This document shows, in pieces, positions 19,359 to 28,715 of a DNA stretch of 64,000 nt. Both the position numbers and the translations under genes were made by a program. The stretch comes from Mesorhizobium sp. GbtcB19 (GTDB lineage: Bacteria > Pseudomonadota > Alphaproteobacteria > Rhizobiales > Rhizobiaceae): contig NZ_JAGXJY010000001.1 in the NCBI RefSeq assembly GCF_019091085.1, positions 62,001-126,000 of the forward strand, written 5' to 3'. Under the pieces are notes generated by a model. It saw only the letters and a list, made by a program, of their open reading frames with translations. It did not search any database and was not told where the DNA came from. How positions within the stretch are numbered: position 1 is the first letter of the stretch; each line of letters begins with the position of its first letter.

Positions 19359-19805
19359 TCACGCCGCCTCTCCGGCGCGCTTCTTCTCGATCTGGCCGAT
19401 CGCATCGACCACCGCGTCAAAGGTCAGCATGGTCGAGGCATGACGCGCCTTGTAGTCGCGCACCGGCTCCAGATACTTCAGGTCTGCGAAGCGGCCCTCC
19501 GGCGGCGCGCCGTTCTCCTTGAGCATCTTCAGCATGGTCTCGCGCACGGCGCGCAATTCGTCGGCCCTGGCGCCCACCACATGCTGGGCCATGATCGAGG
19601 ACGAGGCCTGGCCGAGCGCGCAGGCCTTCACGTCATGCGCAAAATCGGTCACCACGTCGCCGTCCATCTTGAGGTCCACGGTGACGGTCGAGCCGCACAA
19701 TTTGGAATGCGCCCTGGCCGTCGCGTCGGCATCGTCGAGCCGGCCGATCCGCCCGATATTTCCGGCGAAGCCGAGAATTTTCGCATTGTAGACGTCGTCG
19801 ATCAT
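19359..19805 (-). CDS. Iron-sulfur cluster assembly scaffold protein (IscU/NifU-N-like)
   Basis: 148 residues. Starts [30 protein letters not shown], with Cys ligand contexts [24 protein letters not shown] and a third conserved region near [14 protein letters not shown]. This is the SufU/IscU-like fold; in Rhizobiales the type sits beside yidD and folE, as here, though a LysR and other genes are interposed. The third cluster Cys of classical IscU (in a ...C..P context) is not seen, the region reading [14 protein letters not shown], so a canonical scaffold role is uncertain. Divergent from folE. Confidence 0.85.
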   Translation of the reverse strand: MIDDVYNAKILGFAGNIGRIGRLDDADATARAHSKLCGSTVTVDLKMDGDVVTDFAHDVKACALGQASSSIMAQHVVGARADELRAVRETMLKMLKENGAPPEGRFADLKYLEPVRDYKARHASTMLTFDAVVDAIGQIEKKRAGEAA

Positions 19806-20041
19806 ATTTTTCCAATCCGTCGCCGCCCAGCGAACAGGCTTTGCCGCTCTCGCGTCTTCCTTTCGCTCCGCTGGAACCATATATAATGGTGGCAGTCGGG
19901 CATCGACAAGGCGACGACAAGCCATTGTCCCTGCTCAAATGTTCACGCCGCTTGCGGGATGGAAATGGGCGATTTTCTCCCCAAAGGTCGTGGTCCGTTC
20001 AACTCGTTCCACCTTTGAGTGGGACTACGGGAGACGCCTTT

Positions 20042-20674
20042 ATGGATGCCGTCATCAAGAAAATCATGCCCCCGTCCGAATATATGGAAAAGCCGGTCAC
20101 CGACCGGCCGACCGAGGCCGAGGTCGAAGCCGCCGTGCGCACGCTCTTGCGCTGGACCGGCGACAATCCGGAGCGCGAAGGTCTGATCGACACGCCCAAG
20201 CGTGTCACCAAAGCCTTCCGCGAGATGTTCAACGGCTATGATATGTGCCCGGCCGACGAGCTCGGCCGCACTTTCGAGGAAGTCGCCGGCTATGACGATC
20301 TCGTGATCGTCAGGAACATTAAATTCCATTCGCATTGCGAGCACCACATGGTGCCGATCATCGGCAAGGCGCATGTCGGCTATCTGCCGGACGGCAAGGT
20401 CGTCGGTCTGTCCAAGATCGCGCGCGTCGTCGACATCTTCGCGCATCGCCTGCAGACGCAGGAGGCAATGACCGCGCAGATCGCCGGCGTCATCCAGGAC
20501 GTGCTCAACCCGCGCGGCGTCGCCGTCATGCTCGAGGCCGAACATATGTGCATGGCCATGCGCGGTATCCGCAAGCAGGATTCGACGACGCTGACCTCCA
20601 CTTTCACCGGCGTCTTCAAGGACACGCCCGAGGAGCAGGTTCGCTTCGTCACCATGGTGCGCGCAGGCGGCTGA
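20042..20674 (+). CDS. folE: GTP cyclohydrolase I
   Basis: 210 residues. It converts GTP to 7,8-dihydroneopterin triphosphate, the first step of folate/pterin synthesis. Type IA motifs are all present: [14 protein letters not shown], the zinc and catalytic region [20 protein letters not shown] (key Cys and His-His), [15 protein letters not shown] and the third zinc ligand in [11 protein letters not shown], then [17 protein letters not shown] lies 8 bases before ATG 20042. hisI follows after 38 bases, probably cotranscribed. The 236-base upstream region holds a TATAAT at 19882. Confidence 0.96.
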   Translation: MDAVIKKIMPPSEYMEKPVTDRPTEAEVEAAVRTLLRWTGDNPEREGLIDTPKRVTKAFREMFNGYDMCPADELGRTFEEVAGYDDLVIVRNIKFHSHCEHHMVPIIGKAHVGYLPDGKVVGLSKIARVVDIFAHRLQTQEAMTAQIAGVIQDVLNPRGVAVMLEAEHMCMAMRGIRKQDSTTLTSTFTGVFKDTPEEQVRFVTMVRAGG

Positions 20675-20712
20675 TCGCCGGCCCTCGCCGGCCAAACATA
20701 TAAGGACCGGCG

Positions 20713-21171
20713 ATGTCGGCACTGCAATTTCCGCAAGCTCCGTCAGACAAGAAAGCGCTGGAGGAAGGCGCCGTTCTTTCTCCGCGCTTCGATGCCGCAG
20801 GCCTCGTCACCGTGGTGGTGACGGACGCCGCGGATGGCATGCTGTTGATGGTCGCGCATATGAATGCCGAGGCGCTTGCGCTTACGCTCGAAACCGGCAT
20901 TGCCCATTACTGGTCGCGCTCGCGCAGCGCGCTGTGGAAGAAGGGCGAGACGTCGGGCAATTTCCAGCACGTCGTCGAGATGCGCACGGATTGTGACCAG
21001 GACGCGATATGGTTGCGCGTCAAAGTGTTGGGCCACGACGCAACTTGTCACACCGGGAGACGTTCCTGCTTTTATCGGACGGTGGGGTTGAACGACGGCA
21101 AGGCGACGCTTGCCGACGACGGCAGCAGGCCGCTGTTCGATGCGGACAGGACGTATCGGAAGCCGGTGTGA
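20713..21171 (+). CDS. hisI: Phosphoribosyl-AMP cyclohydrolase
   Basis: 152 residues, stand-alone HisI (no HisE fusion). It opens the adenine ring of phosphoribosyl-AMP in histidine synthesis. Seen: [41 protein letters not shown], the Mg/Zn ligands [11 protein letters not shown], and [11 protein letters not shown] with the two zinc cysteines. AAGGA is 6-7 bases before ATG 20713. It follows folE at short spacing. Confidence 0.96.
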   Translation: MSALQFPQAPSDKKALEEGAVLSPRFDAAGLVTVVVTDAADGMLLMVAHMNAEALALTLETGIAHYWSRSRSALWKKGETSGNFQHVVEMRTDCDQDAIWLRVKVLGHDATCHTGRRSCFYRTVGLNDGKATLADDGSRPLFDADRTYRKPV

Positions 21172-21255
21172 ACCATTCAATATTCACAAACCACTCAGAT
21201 TCACTATTCTCAAATATCCTTTTGGTAGAAGGGATATGGGACAAGGGAGATCGTG

Positions 21256-22221
21256 ATGCTCGAATGGGCGTCATTGCGCAGCAAACCTGACGTTCGGGAG
21301 GCCAACGGCCCCTCCTCGTCCGGCGGCGCGCCTGCTCCGAAACCACCGACGAAGAAAGGCATCTCGTTGGCGCTCGGCGGCGGCTGCGCGCGCGGCTGGG
21401 CCCATATCGGCGTGCTGCGCGCGCTCGACGAAGCCGGCATCGAAGTGTCGATGATCGCCGGCACCTCGGTCGGCGCCCTGGTCGGTGGCTGCTACCTGGC
21501 CGGCAAGCTCGACGAGTTGGAAGAGTTCGCCAGGAGCCTGACCAAGCGGCGCATCTTCGGCCTGCTCGACCTCAATCTGCGCGGCAGTGGCCTGTTCGGC
21601 GGCATGAAGCTCGATCAGCGCCTGCGCGAGCACCTCGACGGCGCTCGCTTCGACGATCTGTCGAAGCCTTTCGTCGCCGTCGCTTCCGAAATCCGCACCG
21701 GCCACGAGATCTGGCTGTCGAGCGGCTCGCTGGTCACCGCGATGCGCGCCTCCTACGCGCTGCCCGGCGTCTTCGAGCCGGTGGCCTGCAACGGCCGCGT
21801 GCTGGTCGACGGCGCGCTGGTCAATCCCGTGCCGGTCTCGGTCTGCCGCGCCTATGAGCAGCCGCTCGTCGTGGCGGTCAACCTGCATTATGACCTGTTC
21901 GGACGCGCCGCCGTCATCAAACACAGCGCCGGCGAACTGGTCGTCGAGAACGACGCGCCGCGTCCCGGCCAGGTCAATCACCAATCACACCAGACACGCC
22001 TCGGCATCACCGGCGTCATGGTCGAAGCCTTCAACATCATCCAGGACCGGATTTCGCGCGCGCGCCTCGCCGGCGATCCGCCGGATATGTCGCTGCAGCC
22101 GAAGCTCAGCCATATCGGCCTGACGGAATTCCACCGCGCCGACGAGGCGATTGCCCTCGGCTACCAGGCGACGAAGTCGCAGATCAGCGAACTGATCCGT
22201 CTGCAGTCCGTTCTCGTGTGA
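21256..22221 (+). CDS. Patatin-like phospholipase family protein
   Basis: 321 residues. The patatin/RssA-like hydrolase motifs are complete: oxyanion loop LGGGCARGWAHIG (~35-50), nucleophile GTSVGALVGG with catalytic Ser, and the catalytic Asp in VDGALVNPVP. The group comprises cytoplasmic serine acyl hydrolases acting on lipids. GGGAGA precedes ATG 21256; GTG 21253 is an alternative. The 84-base leader is unusually AT-rich for this window and contains an imperfect hairpin (21214-21237). Confidence 0.92.
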   Translation: MLEWASLRSKPDVREANGPSSSGGAPAPKPPTKKGISLALGGGCARGWAHIGVLRALDEAGIEVSMIAGTSVGALVGGCYLAGKLDELEEFARSLTKRRIFGLLDLNLRGSGLFGGMKLDQRLREHLDGARFDDLSKPFVAVASEIRTGHEIWLSSGSLVTAMRASYALPGVFEPVACNGRVLVDGALVNPVPVSVCRAYEQPLVVAVNLHYDLFGRAAVIKHSAGELVVENDAPRPGQVNHQSHQTRLGITGVMVEAFNIIQDRISRARLAGDPPDMSLQPKLSHIGLTEFHRADEAIALGYQATKSQISELIRLQSVLV

Positions 22222-22340
22222 ATTCCGCTACTTCCTCTACACAGTGATTTGGAAGGTTCCAGGCTTGTCGGGCAAGGCTATCAACGTCCGTTGCCGTATT
22301 CAGCGCAAACGCTGGCGATGAGCTGAAGGCTCCTGAACCT

Positions 22341-22383
22341 CGTCATTCCAGGGCGGAGCAAGGAGCGAAGCCCGTGGATGACG
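22341..22383 (+). repeat. Interspersed repeat, partial copy
   Basis: Starts CGTCATTCCA and continues GGGCGGAGCAAGGAGCGAAG. The first 31 bases match the reverse complement of 32288-32352 with one mismatch. This copy lacks the distal half and closes with GTGGATGACG, forming a short imperfect palindrome. It sits in the otherwise empty 260-base gap between the convergent patatin and recJ genes. Confidence 0.65.
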
Positions 22384-22481
22384 ACCGCGATAGGCGTCTC
22401 GGCCAATCGCCAAGGCATGGGATCTGCCAACGCACACTAACCAACCGGTCAAAACGTCTGTGTTAAGGTACTACTGCGTCG

Positions 22482-24266
22482 TTATGCCAGCGCCGCATCG
22501 CTGATGCGAAACTGTACCGTGCGGTTGCCGTTCCAGTAATTGCCCGACAGCGAGCCGGCGATGTGCACGGTCCTGCCCCTGTTCTTGAACAGGAATTCGC
22601 CAAGCGCCGTGTCGACGGCGCGGAAGGCGATCGCCTGGATGTTGCCGCCGCTTTGCGACTGCAGGTCGACGCGGATGTGATTGGTGCCGATCGCCCGCGC
22701 GTCGGTCAGCCGGTGGCGCGGCAGCACGAACACTGGCGCGATGTGTCCGGCGCCGAACGGCCCGGCCTTCTCCAGCGCATCGAGCAGCGCAATCGTGGCG
22801 CCCTCGGCGGCCAAAGCGCCGTCGATCGCCAGGCTTTCCTCATTTTGCAGCCGGAACACATCGGCGGCGGCGCGTTCCTCGAAGAAGGCGCGCAACTCGC
22901 CGAGCTTGGCGCGCTCGACGGTGATGCCGGCGGCCATCGCATGGCCGCCGCCCTTGACGATCAGCCCGGCCTCGGCCGCCTCGCGCACAAGCCGTCCGAG
23001 ATCGAAGCCGGTCACCGAACGCCCCGAGCCCGTGCCGATACCCGTCGAATTGAAGGCGATGGCGAAGGCCGGCCGGCGCGCATAGTCCTTGAGCCGCGAA
23101 GCGATCAGCCCGACAATGCCCGGATGCCAGTTGTTGCTGGCGGTGACGATGATTGCGGGACCATTGCCGCCGGCAAGCTCCGCGTCGGCCTCGGCGCGCG
23201 CCTGCGCCAGCATCTCTTGCTCCATCTGCTGCCGTTCCTGGTTCAGCCGGTCGAGCGTCTCGGCGATGCTTGCCGCCTCGACGGGGTCGTCGGTGGCCAG
23301 AAGCCGGCTGCCGAGCGCGGCATCGCCGATGCGGCCGCCGGCATTGATGCGCGGCCCGATCAGGAAGGACAGATGGAAGGTGTTGATCGGCTCGCCGATG
23401 CGCGAGACCCGCGCCAGCGCCGCCAGCCCCTCATTCTTCTGCTGGCGCAACACCTGCAATCCTTTGACCACGAAGGCGCGGTTGACGCCGGTGAGGGGCA
23501 CCACGTCGCAGACGGTCGCCAGCGCGACGAGATCGAGCAGCGAAAGCAGGTCGACCGGCGCGGCGTTCGGCAGCCTTTCGCGCAGCACCTTTGCCGTCTG
23601 CACCAGGCACAGGAAGACGACGCCGGCGGCGCACAGATGTCCCTGCCCCGACAGATCGTCCTCGCGATTGGGGTTGACCACCGCGTCGGCCGCCGGCAGC
23701 GGGCCGCCGACCTGGTGATGGTCGAGCACCACGACATCGGCGCCCGCCTCTTTGGCCGCCTCGATCGAGGTCGCGCTGTTGGTGCCGCAGTCGACGGTGA
23801 CGATCAGCTTCGCGCCGCGCGAGATCAGCTCGCGCATCGCTTCCGGATTGGGTCCGTAGCCTTCGAAGATGCGGTCCGGGATATAGATTTCGGACGGCAC
23901 CGAAAAATGCGTGAGAAAGCGCTTGATCAGCGCCGACGAGGCCGCGCCGTCGACGTCGTAATCGCCGAAGATCGCCACTTTTTCGCCGGCGACGATCGCG
24001 TCGGCAAGCCGCGCCGCCGCTTTCTCCATATCGGTCAGCGATGCCGGATTTGGCAGAAGCTCGCGGATGGTCGGATCGAGGAAGCGCTCGGTCTGCTCCG
24101 CGGTCACGCCGCGCCCGGCCAGCACCCGCGCCACGACGTCTGGCACGCCATGGCCCTGCGCGATAGCCAAAGCGGCCATGTCCTGCCGCTCGGTCAGCCG
24201 GTGTTCCCAGGAAACACCGGTCGCCGACTGCCTGACATCGAGGAAGAAGCGTTTCTCGCCCGTCAT
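22482..24266 (-). CDS. recJ: Single-stranded-DNA-specific exonuclease RecJ
   Basis: 594 residues. 5'-3' ssDNA exonuclease of recombination and mismatch repair. DHH-family metal motifs: VAIFGDYDVDGAASSAL, LIVTVDCGTNS, VVVLDHHQVGG, and GPRINAGGRIGDA, then DHHA1 with GGGHAMAAG and the C-terminal OB domain. ATG 24266 (MTGEKRFFLDV) matches the usual rhizobial start; a GTG at 24284 is in frame. It is last in the aminotransferase-hom-glpX-recJ order that is conserved in rhizobia. Confidence 0.95.
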   Translation of the reverse strand: MTGEKRFFLDVRQSATGVSWEHRLTERQDMAALAIAQGHGVPDVVARVLAGRGVTAEQTERFLDPTIRELLPNPASLTDMEKAAARLADAIVAGEKVAIFGDYDVDGAASSALIKRFLTHFSVPSEIYIPDRIFEGYGPNPEAMRELISRGAKLIVTVDCGTNSATSIEAAKEAGADVVVLDHHQVGGPLPAADAVVNPNREDDLSGQGHLCAAGVVFLCLVQTAKVLRERLPNAAPVDLLSLLDLVALATVCDVVPLTGVNRAFVVKGLQVLRQQKNEGLAALARVSRIGEPINTFHLSFLIGPRINAGGRIGDAALGSRLLATDDPVEAASIAETLDRLNQERQQMEQEMLAQARAEADAELAGGNGPAIIVTASNNWHPGIVGLIASRLKDYARRPAFAIAFNSTGIGTGSGRSVTGFDLGRLVREAAEAGLIVKGGGHAMAAGITVERAKLGELRAFFEERAAADVFRLQNEESLAIDGALAAEGATIALLDALEKAGPFGAGHIAPVFVLPRHRLTDARAIGTNHIRVDLQSQSGGNIQAIAFRAVDTALGEFLFKNRGRTVHIAGSLSGNYWNGNRTVQFRISDAALA

Positions 24267-24320
24267 GCGACGCGCCGTCTGCACATCATGACTGCGCAGA
24301 TATCAACACGCGGCCGCCGG

Positions 24321-24382
24321 AGCAATTCCAGGGACCCGCGCAATCCGGGGAAAACTGTGGAACGGTTTTCCCCGGACTGCGC
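24321..24382. repeat. Interspersed palindromic repeat, copy 2 of 3
   Basis: Begins AGCAATTCCAGGGA like copy 1. It contains an 18-base stem, GCGCAATCCGGGGAAAAC (24338-24355) against GTTTTCCCCGGACTGCGC (24365-24382), with one mismatch. It lies between glpX and recJ and may act as a terminator or processing site. Confidence 0.6.
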
Positions 24383-24405
24383 GAAAAGCGTTCAAGCCGA
24401 AGAAA

Positions 24406-25389
24406 TCAGAACTTGTCCAGATCCTGGTGGCGCGCCTTGATCTCGCGCACCGTGCGCGAGGACGAGCGCAGCACGATGGTGTGGGTGGTGATGAAGGTGC
24501 GGCCGAACTTCACCCCGTCGAGCAGATTGCCGTCGGTGACGCCGGTCGCCGCGAACAGCACGTCGCCGCGCGCCATGTCCTGGGCGCGATAGACGCGCTT
24601 CGGGTCGGAAATGCCCATCTTGGCGGCCCGCGCGACCTTCTCCGGCGAGTCGAGGATCAGCCGGCCCAGCATCTGCCCGCCGGTGCAGCGCAGAGCTGCC
24701 GCGGCCAGCACGCCTTCCGGCGCGCCGCCGGTGCCGAGATAGATGTCGATGCCGGTCTCATCCGGATCGGTGGTGTGGATGACGCCGGCGACATCGCCGT
24801 CGCCGATCAGCCGGATCGCCGCGCCCGTGGCGCGCACGGCATCGATCAGCTTGGCATGACGCGGCCGGTCGAGGATGCAGGCGGTGATGTCGGAAACCGC
24901 CACGCCCTTGGCCTTGGCCAGGTTGGCGAGGTTTTCCGCCGGCGAAGCGTCGATGTCGATCAGCCCCTCCGGATAGCCTGGGCCGATGGCGATCTTGTCC
25001 ATGTAGACATCAGGCGCGAACAGCAGGCTGCCCTTCTCGGCAATGGCGATGACGGCCAATGCATTGGGCAGGTTCTTGGCGCAGATCGTCGTGCCTTCGA
25101 GCGGATCGAGCGCGATATCGACGGCCGGACCTTTGCCGGTGCCGACCTCCTCGCCGATATAGAGCATGGGCGCTTCGTCGCGCTCGCCCTCGCCGATCAC
25201 CACCGTGCCCTTGATGGCCAGCCGGTTGAGCTCCTGGCGCATCGCATCGACCGCCACCTGGTCGGCGGCTTTCTCGTCGCCCCGCCCGCGCAGCCTGGCG
25301 GCCGCGACGGCCGCGCGTTCGGTAACGCGCACGACCTCCATGGTCAGGATCCGGTCAAGTCCGGCTGCGATGTTCTGGGCGATGTTCAT
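24406..25389 (-). CDS. glpX: Fructose-1,6-bisphosphatase class II
   Basis: 327 residues. Hydrolyses fructose-1,6-bisphosphate in gluconeogenesis. Signature motifs: AAVAAARLRGRGDEKAADQVAVDAMR (key GRGDEKAAD), VVIGEGERDEAPMLYIGE, DIALDPLEGTTICAK (metal and substrate Asp/Glu), and GTGGAPEGVLAAAAL. ATG 25389 opens the conserved NIAQNIAAGLDRILTMEVVRVTE; a GTG at 25413 is in frame but is not needed. Two hairpins lie just upstream. Confidence 0.95.
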   Translation of the reverse strand: MNIAQNIAAGLDRILTMEVVRVTERAAVAAARLRGRGDEKAADQVAVDAMRQELNRLAIKGTVVIGEGERDEAPMLYIGEEVGTGKGPAVDIALDPLEGTTICAKNLPNALAVIAIAEKGSLLFAPDVYMDKIAIGPGYPEGLIDIDASPAENLANLAKAKGVAVSDITACILDRPRHAKLIDAVRATGAAIRLIGDGDVAGVIHTTDPDETGIDIYLGTGGAPEGVLAAAALRCTGGQMLGRLILDSPEKVARAAKMGISDPKRVYRAQDMARGDVLFAATGVTDGNLLDGVKFGRTFITTHTIVLRSSSRTVREIKARHQDLDKF

Positions 25390-25415
25390 GGATGACGCAT
25401 TCCTCGTTGACACAG

Positions 25416-25439
25416 GAGCGGTTCAGGTCCGAACCGCTC
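25416..25439. terminator. Perfect hairpin between hom and glpX
   Basis: GAGCGGTTC / GAACCGCTC, 9-base stem with a 6-base loop, followed on the plus strand by TATTTT. On the minus strand it sits in the glpX leader; it may end the hom transcript or regulate glpX. Confidence 0.45.
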
Positions 25440-25450
25440 TATTTTGCTTC

Positions 25451-25477
25451 GAGCAATCCGGGAAACCTGGAATTGCT
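25451..25477. repeat. Interspersed palindromic repeat, copy 3 of 3 (short)
   Basis: GAGCAATCCGGGAAACCTGG then AATTGCTT: arms AGCAAT/ATTGCT around a GGAAA core, related to the copies at 15961 and 24321. Confidence 0.5.
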
Positions 25478-25596
25478 TCTGCCTTCCGCCAAAGGCGAGA
25501 CCCTTCTGGCAAAGCTCCGTGACAACGGCAAGACTTGCCCGGCCAATTTTTGAAACCGAAGCAAAATCAATCGATTAAGGTGTAATAAGGCTGTGG

Positions 25597-26910
25597 CTAT
25601 TCCGCCCGTTCGATTCGGATCACCTGCGGCTTGTCGGTCAGATGACCGTCCTTGGTGATGCCTTCGACGGCCTTGCGTACCGCCGCTTCCGTCGTCTCGT
25701 GGGTGACGAGGATCACCGTCTTCTGCGCCTGCGTCTCCGGCCCGGCCGCCTGCTGCACGATCGATTCCAGCGAGATGTCGTTGTCGGCCATGCGCTTGGC
25801 GATGGCGGCGAAGACGCCGGTGCGGTCATGCACGGTCAGGCGGATGAAGTAGCCGCCGGCATGACTGCGCATCTGCGCCTTCTTGTAGGGCTTCAGTTCC
25901 TTCGCCGGCCAGCCGAACACCGGAGCGTGCTGGAACCCGGGCCGGCTCTTGGCGATATCGGCGATGTCGCCGATCACCGCCGATGCGGTGGCGTTGCCGC
26001 CGGCGCCCGGGCCGGAAAGCAGAAGCTCGCCCAGAATGTCGGTTTCGATCGCCACCGCGTTGGTGACGCCATGCACCTGCGCGATCACCGAAGCCGTCGG
26101 CACCATGGTCGGATGGACGCGCTGCTCGATGCCGCTGTCGGTGCGCTGCGCGACGCCGAGCAGCTTGATGCGGTAACCGAGGTCGCCGGCCGCGCGGATG
26201 TCGGCCTGGGTGATGTTGGAGATGCCTTCCATATAGATGTCGTTGGCGGCGATCCTGGTGCCGAAGGCCAGACTGGTCAGGATCGACAATTTGTGCGCCG
26301 TGTCATGGCCTTCGATATCGAAGGTCGGATCGGCCTCGGCGTAGCCGAGTCGCTGCGCATCCTTGAGACAGGCGTCGAAGGAGATGCCTTCGGCCTCCAT
26401 GCGGGTCAGGATGTAGTTGCAGGTGCCGTTGAGGATGCCGAAGACGCGCGTCACCGCATTGCCGGCCATCGCCTCGCGCATCGTCTTGATGACCGGGATG
26501 CCGCCGGCCACCGCCGCCTCGTAGTTGAGCAGCACGCCCTTTTTCTCGGCGATCTCGGCCAGTGCCACGCCATGCTTGGCCAGCAGCGCCTTGTTGGCGG
26601 TGACGACATGGCGCCCAGCCTCGAGCGCCGCCTTCACCGCCTGCCGAGCCGGCCCTTCGTCGCCGCCGATCAGTTCGACGAAGACATCGATATCGGCCTT
26701 TTCGGCCAGCTTGACCGGATCGTCGAACCATTTCGCGGCGCTGAGATCGACGCCGCGGTCGCGCTTCGGGTCACGGGCCGAAACAGCCGTCACGACGATG
26801 TCGCGGCCGCATTGGCGGGTGAGCTCGGCCGCCTTGTCTCGCAGCACGCGCGCCACCGAGGCGCCAACCGTGCCGAGGCCGGCAATTCCAACACGCAACG
26901 CTTCAGCCAT
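25597..26910 (-). CDS. hom: Homoserine dehydrogenase
   Basis: 437 residues. Reduces aspartate semialdehyde to homoserine for threonine and methionine. N-terminal Rossmann motif GIAGLGTVGASVARVL, middle-domain VTANKALLAKHG and GILNGTCNYIL, catalytic FDIEGHDTAHKLSILTSLAFG (key Asp and Lys), and a C-terminal ACT domain (FIRLTVHDRTGVFAAIAKRM) that usually confers threonine feedback inhibition. GAGGGG lies upstream of ATG 26910. It is 41 bases after the aminotransferase stop, most likely the same operon. Confidence 0.96.
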   Translation of the reverse strand: MAEALRVGIAGLGTVGASVARVLRDKAAELTRQCGRDIVVTAVSARDPKRDRGVDLSAAKWFDDPVKLAEKADIDVFVELIGGDEGPARQAVKAALEAGRHVVTANKALLAKHGVALAEIAEKKGVLLNYEAAVAGGIPVIKTMREAMAGNAVTRVFGILNGTCNYILTRMEAEGISFDACLKDAQRLGYAEADPTFDIEGHDTAHKLSILTSLAFGTRIAANDIYMEGISNITQADIRAAGDLGYRIKLLGVAQRTDSGIEQRVHPTMVPTASVIAQVHGVTNAVAIETDILGELLLSGPGAGGNATASAVIGDIADIAKSRPGFQHAPVFGWPAKELKPYKKAQMRSHAGGYFIRLTVHDRTGVFAAIAKRMADNDISLESIVQQAAGPETQAQKTVILVTHETTEAAVRKAVEGITKDGHLTDKPQVIRIERAE

Positions 26911-26951
26911 GTCCGGCGACGCCCCTCAAATTCAATAAATGTCCGGCAAAT

Positions 26952-28169
26952 TCAGCGGCGCGCGGCGAGCGGCACCACATTGTTGGGCTGCTTGGCGGTG
27001 GTCGCGAGGAACTTCTTGATGTTGCGCGCCGCCTGGCGGATCCGGTGCTCGTTCTCGACCAGCGCCACGCGTACATAGTCGTCGCCATGCTCGCCGAAGC
27101 CGACGCCCGGCGCCACCGCGACATCGGCGTGCTCGATGAGCAGCTTGGAGAATTCGAGCGAGCCAAGGTGGCGGAACTGTTCGGGGATCGGCGCCCAGGC
27201 GAACATCGAGGCCGCCGGCGCCGGAATGGTCCAGCCGGCGCGGGTGAAGGAATCGACCATCACGTCGCGGCGCTTGTGGTAGACCTCGCGCACTTCGGCG
27301 ATGTCGGCGCCGTCGCCGTTCAGCGCATGCGCGGCCGCCACCTGGATCGGCGTGAACGCGCCATAGTCGAGATAGGATTTCACGCGCGTCAGCGCCGCGA
27401 TCAGCCGCTCGTTGCCGACGGCAAAACCCATGCGCCAGCCGGGCATGGAGAAGGTCTTCGACATCGAGGTGAACTCGACGCAGACATCCATCGCGCCCGG
27501 CACCTGCAGCACCGAAGGCGGCGGATTGCCGTCGAAATAGATTTCCGAATAGGCGAGGTCCGACAGGATGATGATGTCGTTCTTCTTCGCGAAGGCGACC
27601 ACGTCCTTGTAGAAGTCGAGCGAGGCGACCAGCGCCGTCGGGTTCGACGGATAGTTGAGGATCAGCGCCAGCGGCTTCGGGATCGAGTGGCGGATGCCGC
27701 GCTCGACCGCCGGGATGAAGCCGTCATCGGGCTCGACCTGCAGCGAGCGGATGACGCCGCCCGACATGATGAAGCCGAAAGCATGGATCGGATAGGTCGG
27801 GTTCGGGCACAGGATGACGTCACCGGGCGCGGTGATCGCCTGCGCCATATTGGCGAAGCCTTCCTTGGAGCCCAGCGTCGCCACCACCTGCGTGTCGGGG
27901 TTCAGCTTCACGCCGAAACGGCGCTGGTAATAGTTTGCCTGGGCGCGGCGCAGGCCCGGAATGCCGCGCGAGGAAGAATAGCGATGGGTGCGCGGATCGC
28001 GCACCACCTCGCATAATTTGTCGACGATGGCCTTCGGCGTCGGCAGGTCCGGATTACCCATGCCAAGGTCGATGATGTCGGCGCCGCGCGAACGGGCGCT
28101 GGCCTTCAGCCGGTTGACCTGCTCGAAGACATAGGGCGGAAGCCGGCGGACCTTGTGAAATTCTTCCAT
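26952..28169 (-). CDS. PLP-dependent aminotransferase class I/II (AlaC / LL-DAP aminotransferase-like)
   Basis: 405 residues. Fold-type I aminotransferase: IIDLGMGNPDLPTPKAI, HRYSSSRGIPGLRRA, the cofactor region LALILNYPSNPTALVA, and the Schiff-base Lys in TSMSKTFSMPGWRMGFAVGN. Such genes next to hom in rhizobia are usually annotated LL-diaminopimelate aminotransferase or AlaC; activity as an alanine or aspartate-family transaminase is likely, but the donor is not certain. It is the first gene of the hom operon. Confidence 0.92.
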   Translation of the reverse strand: MEEFHKVRRLPPYVFEQVNRLKASARSRGADIIDLGMGNPDLPTPKAIVDKLCEVVRDPRTHRYSSSRGIPGLRRAQANYYQRRFGVKLNPDTQVVATLGSKEGFANMAQAITAPGDVILCPNPTYPIHAFGFIMSGGVIRSLQVEPDDGFIPAVERGIRHSIPKPLALILNYPSNPTALVASLDFYKDVVAFAKKNDIIILSDLAYSEIYFDGNPPPSVLQVPGAMDVCVEFTSMSKTFSMPGWRMGFAVGNERLIAALTRVKSYLDYGAFTPIQVAAAHALNGDGADIAEVREVYHKRRDVMVDSFTRAGWTIPAPAASMFAWAPIPEQFRHLGSLEFSKLLIEHADVAVAPGVGFGEHGDDYVRVALVENEHRIRQAARNIKKFLATTAKQPNNVVPLAARR

Positions 28170-28210
28170 TTCAGTTCCAGACCATCAGAGTTTCGGCGCG
28201 CGATATAAAC

Positions 28211-28618
28211 CTAATTGCAGTTAGGGTCGAGGGTCGGGTCGCATTTGCCCTCGATCTGCTTCAGCGTGTCGCCGCCATGCGTCTTGGCCAGCGTGTTGAG
28301 CGCCGCCGAATTCGCCGGCGGTTTGACGCCTTTGCCCTTGGATAGCTGCGCCTGCTCCTCGGCCTTGAGCTGCGCGAGTTTAGCTGCGGTCTCTTCCTTG
28401 GTGAGTTGCTTGGCCGCCACCTGCGGCGGGATGTTGAGGTTCGGATAGGAACCGGTGTCCTTCGGGCCTTCGGTCAGGGCCGTCGGCGCCGCATTGTTCG
28501 TGCCGGTGCTGGTGCAGCCGCCGGCGGGCAAAAGCACGCCGACCAGTCCTGCCACGACCGCCATGCGGCAAATCGGACCCGGCCTGAGAAAAAAAGTCCC
28601 GCCAACATTAATCGTCAT
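28211..28618 (-). CDS. Small lipoprotein, unknown
   Basis: 135 residues with a lipoprotein signal: basic start, hydrophobic AVVAGLVGVLLPAGG and Cys at ~36 (GGCTST). The mature part is hydrophilic, with KQLTKEETAAKLAQLKAEEQAQL (a short coiled coil; key EETAAKLAQLKAEEQ) and a C-terminal CDPTLDPNCN pair of cysteines that could form a disulfide. AGGA lies 7 bases before ATG 28618. Divergent from phaC, with 97 bases between starts. Function unknown. Confidence 0.75.
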   Translation of the reverse strand: MTINVGGTFFLRPGPICRMAVVAGLVGVLLPAGGCTSTGTNNAAPTALTEGPKDTGSYPNLNIPPQVAAKQLTKEETAAKLAQLKAEEQAQLSKGKGVKPPANSAALNTLAKTHGGDTLKQIEGKCDPTLDPNCN

Positions 28619-28715
28619 ATTGTTTTCCTGGCAGCCGGGTTACTGCGAATTGGACCCGGTCAGATGTCCCATGGTAATATGTCAAGAAAACGCTCCCGGA
28701 GGAACCCCGCGAACC

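Noticed and set aside
19806..20041. Possible riboswitch or structured leader upstream of folE
   Set aside because: No known aptamer consensus recognised; only a TATAAT-like element and a normal ribosome site are seen.
22222..22481. Possible small gene between patatin and recJ
   Set aside because: No frame with a credible start; the gap is explained by a partial interspersed repeat.
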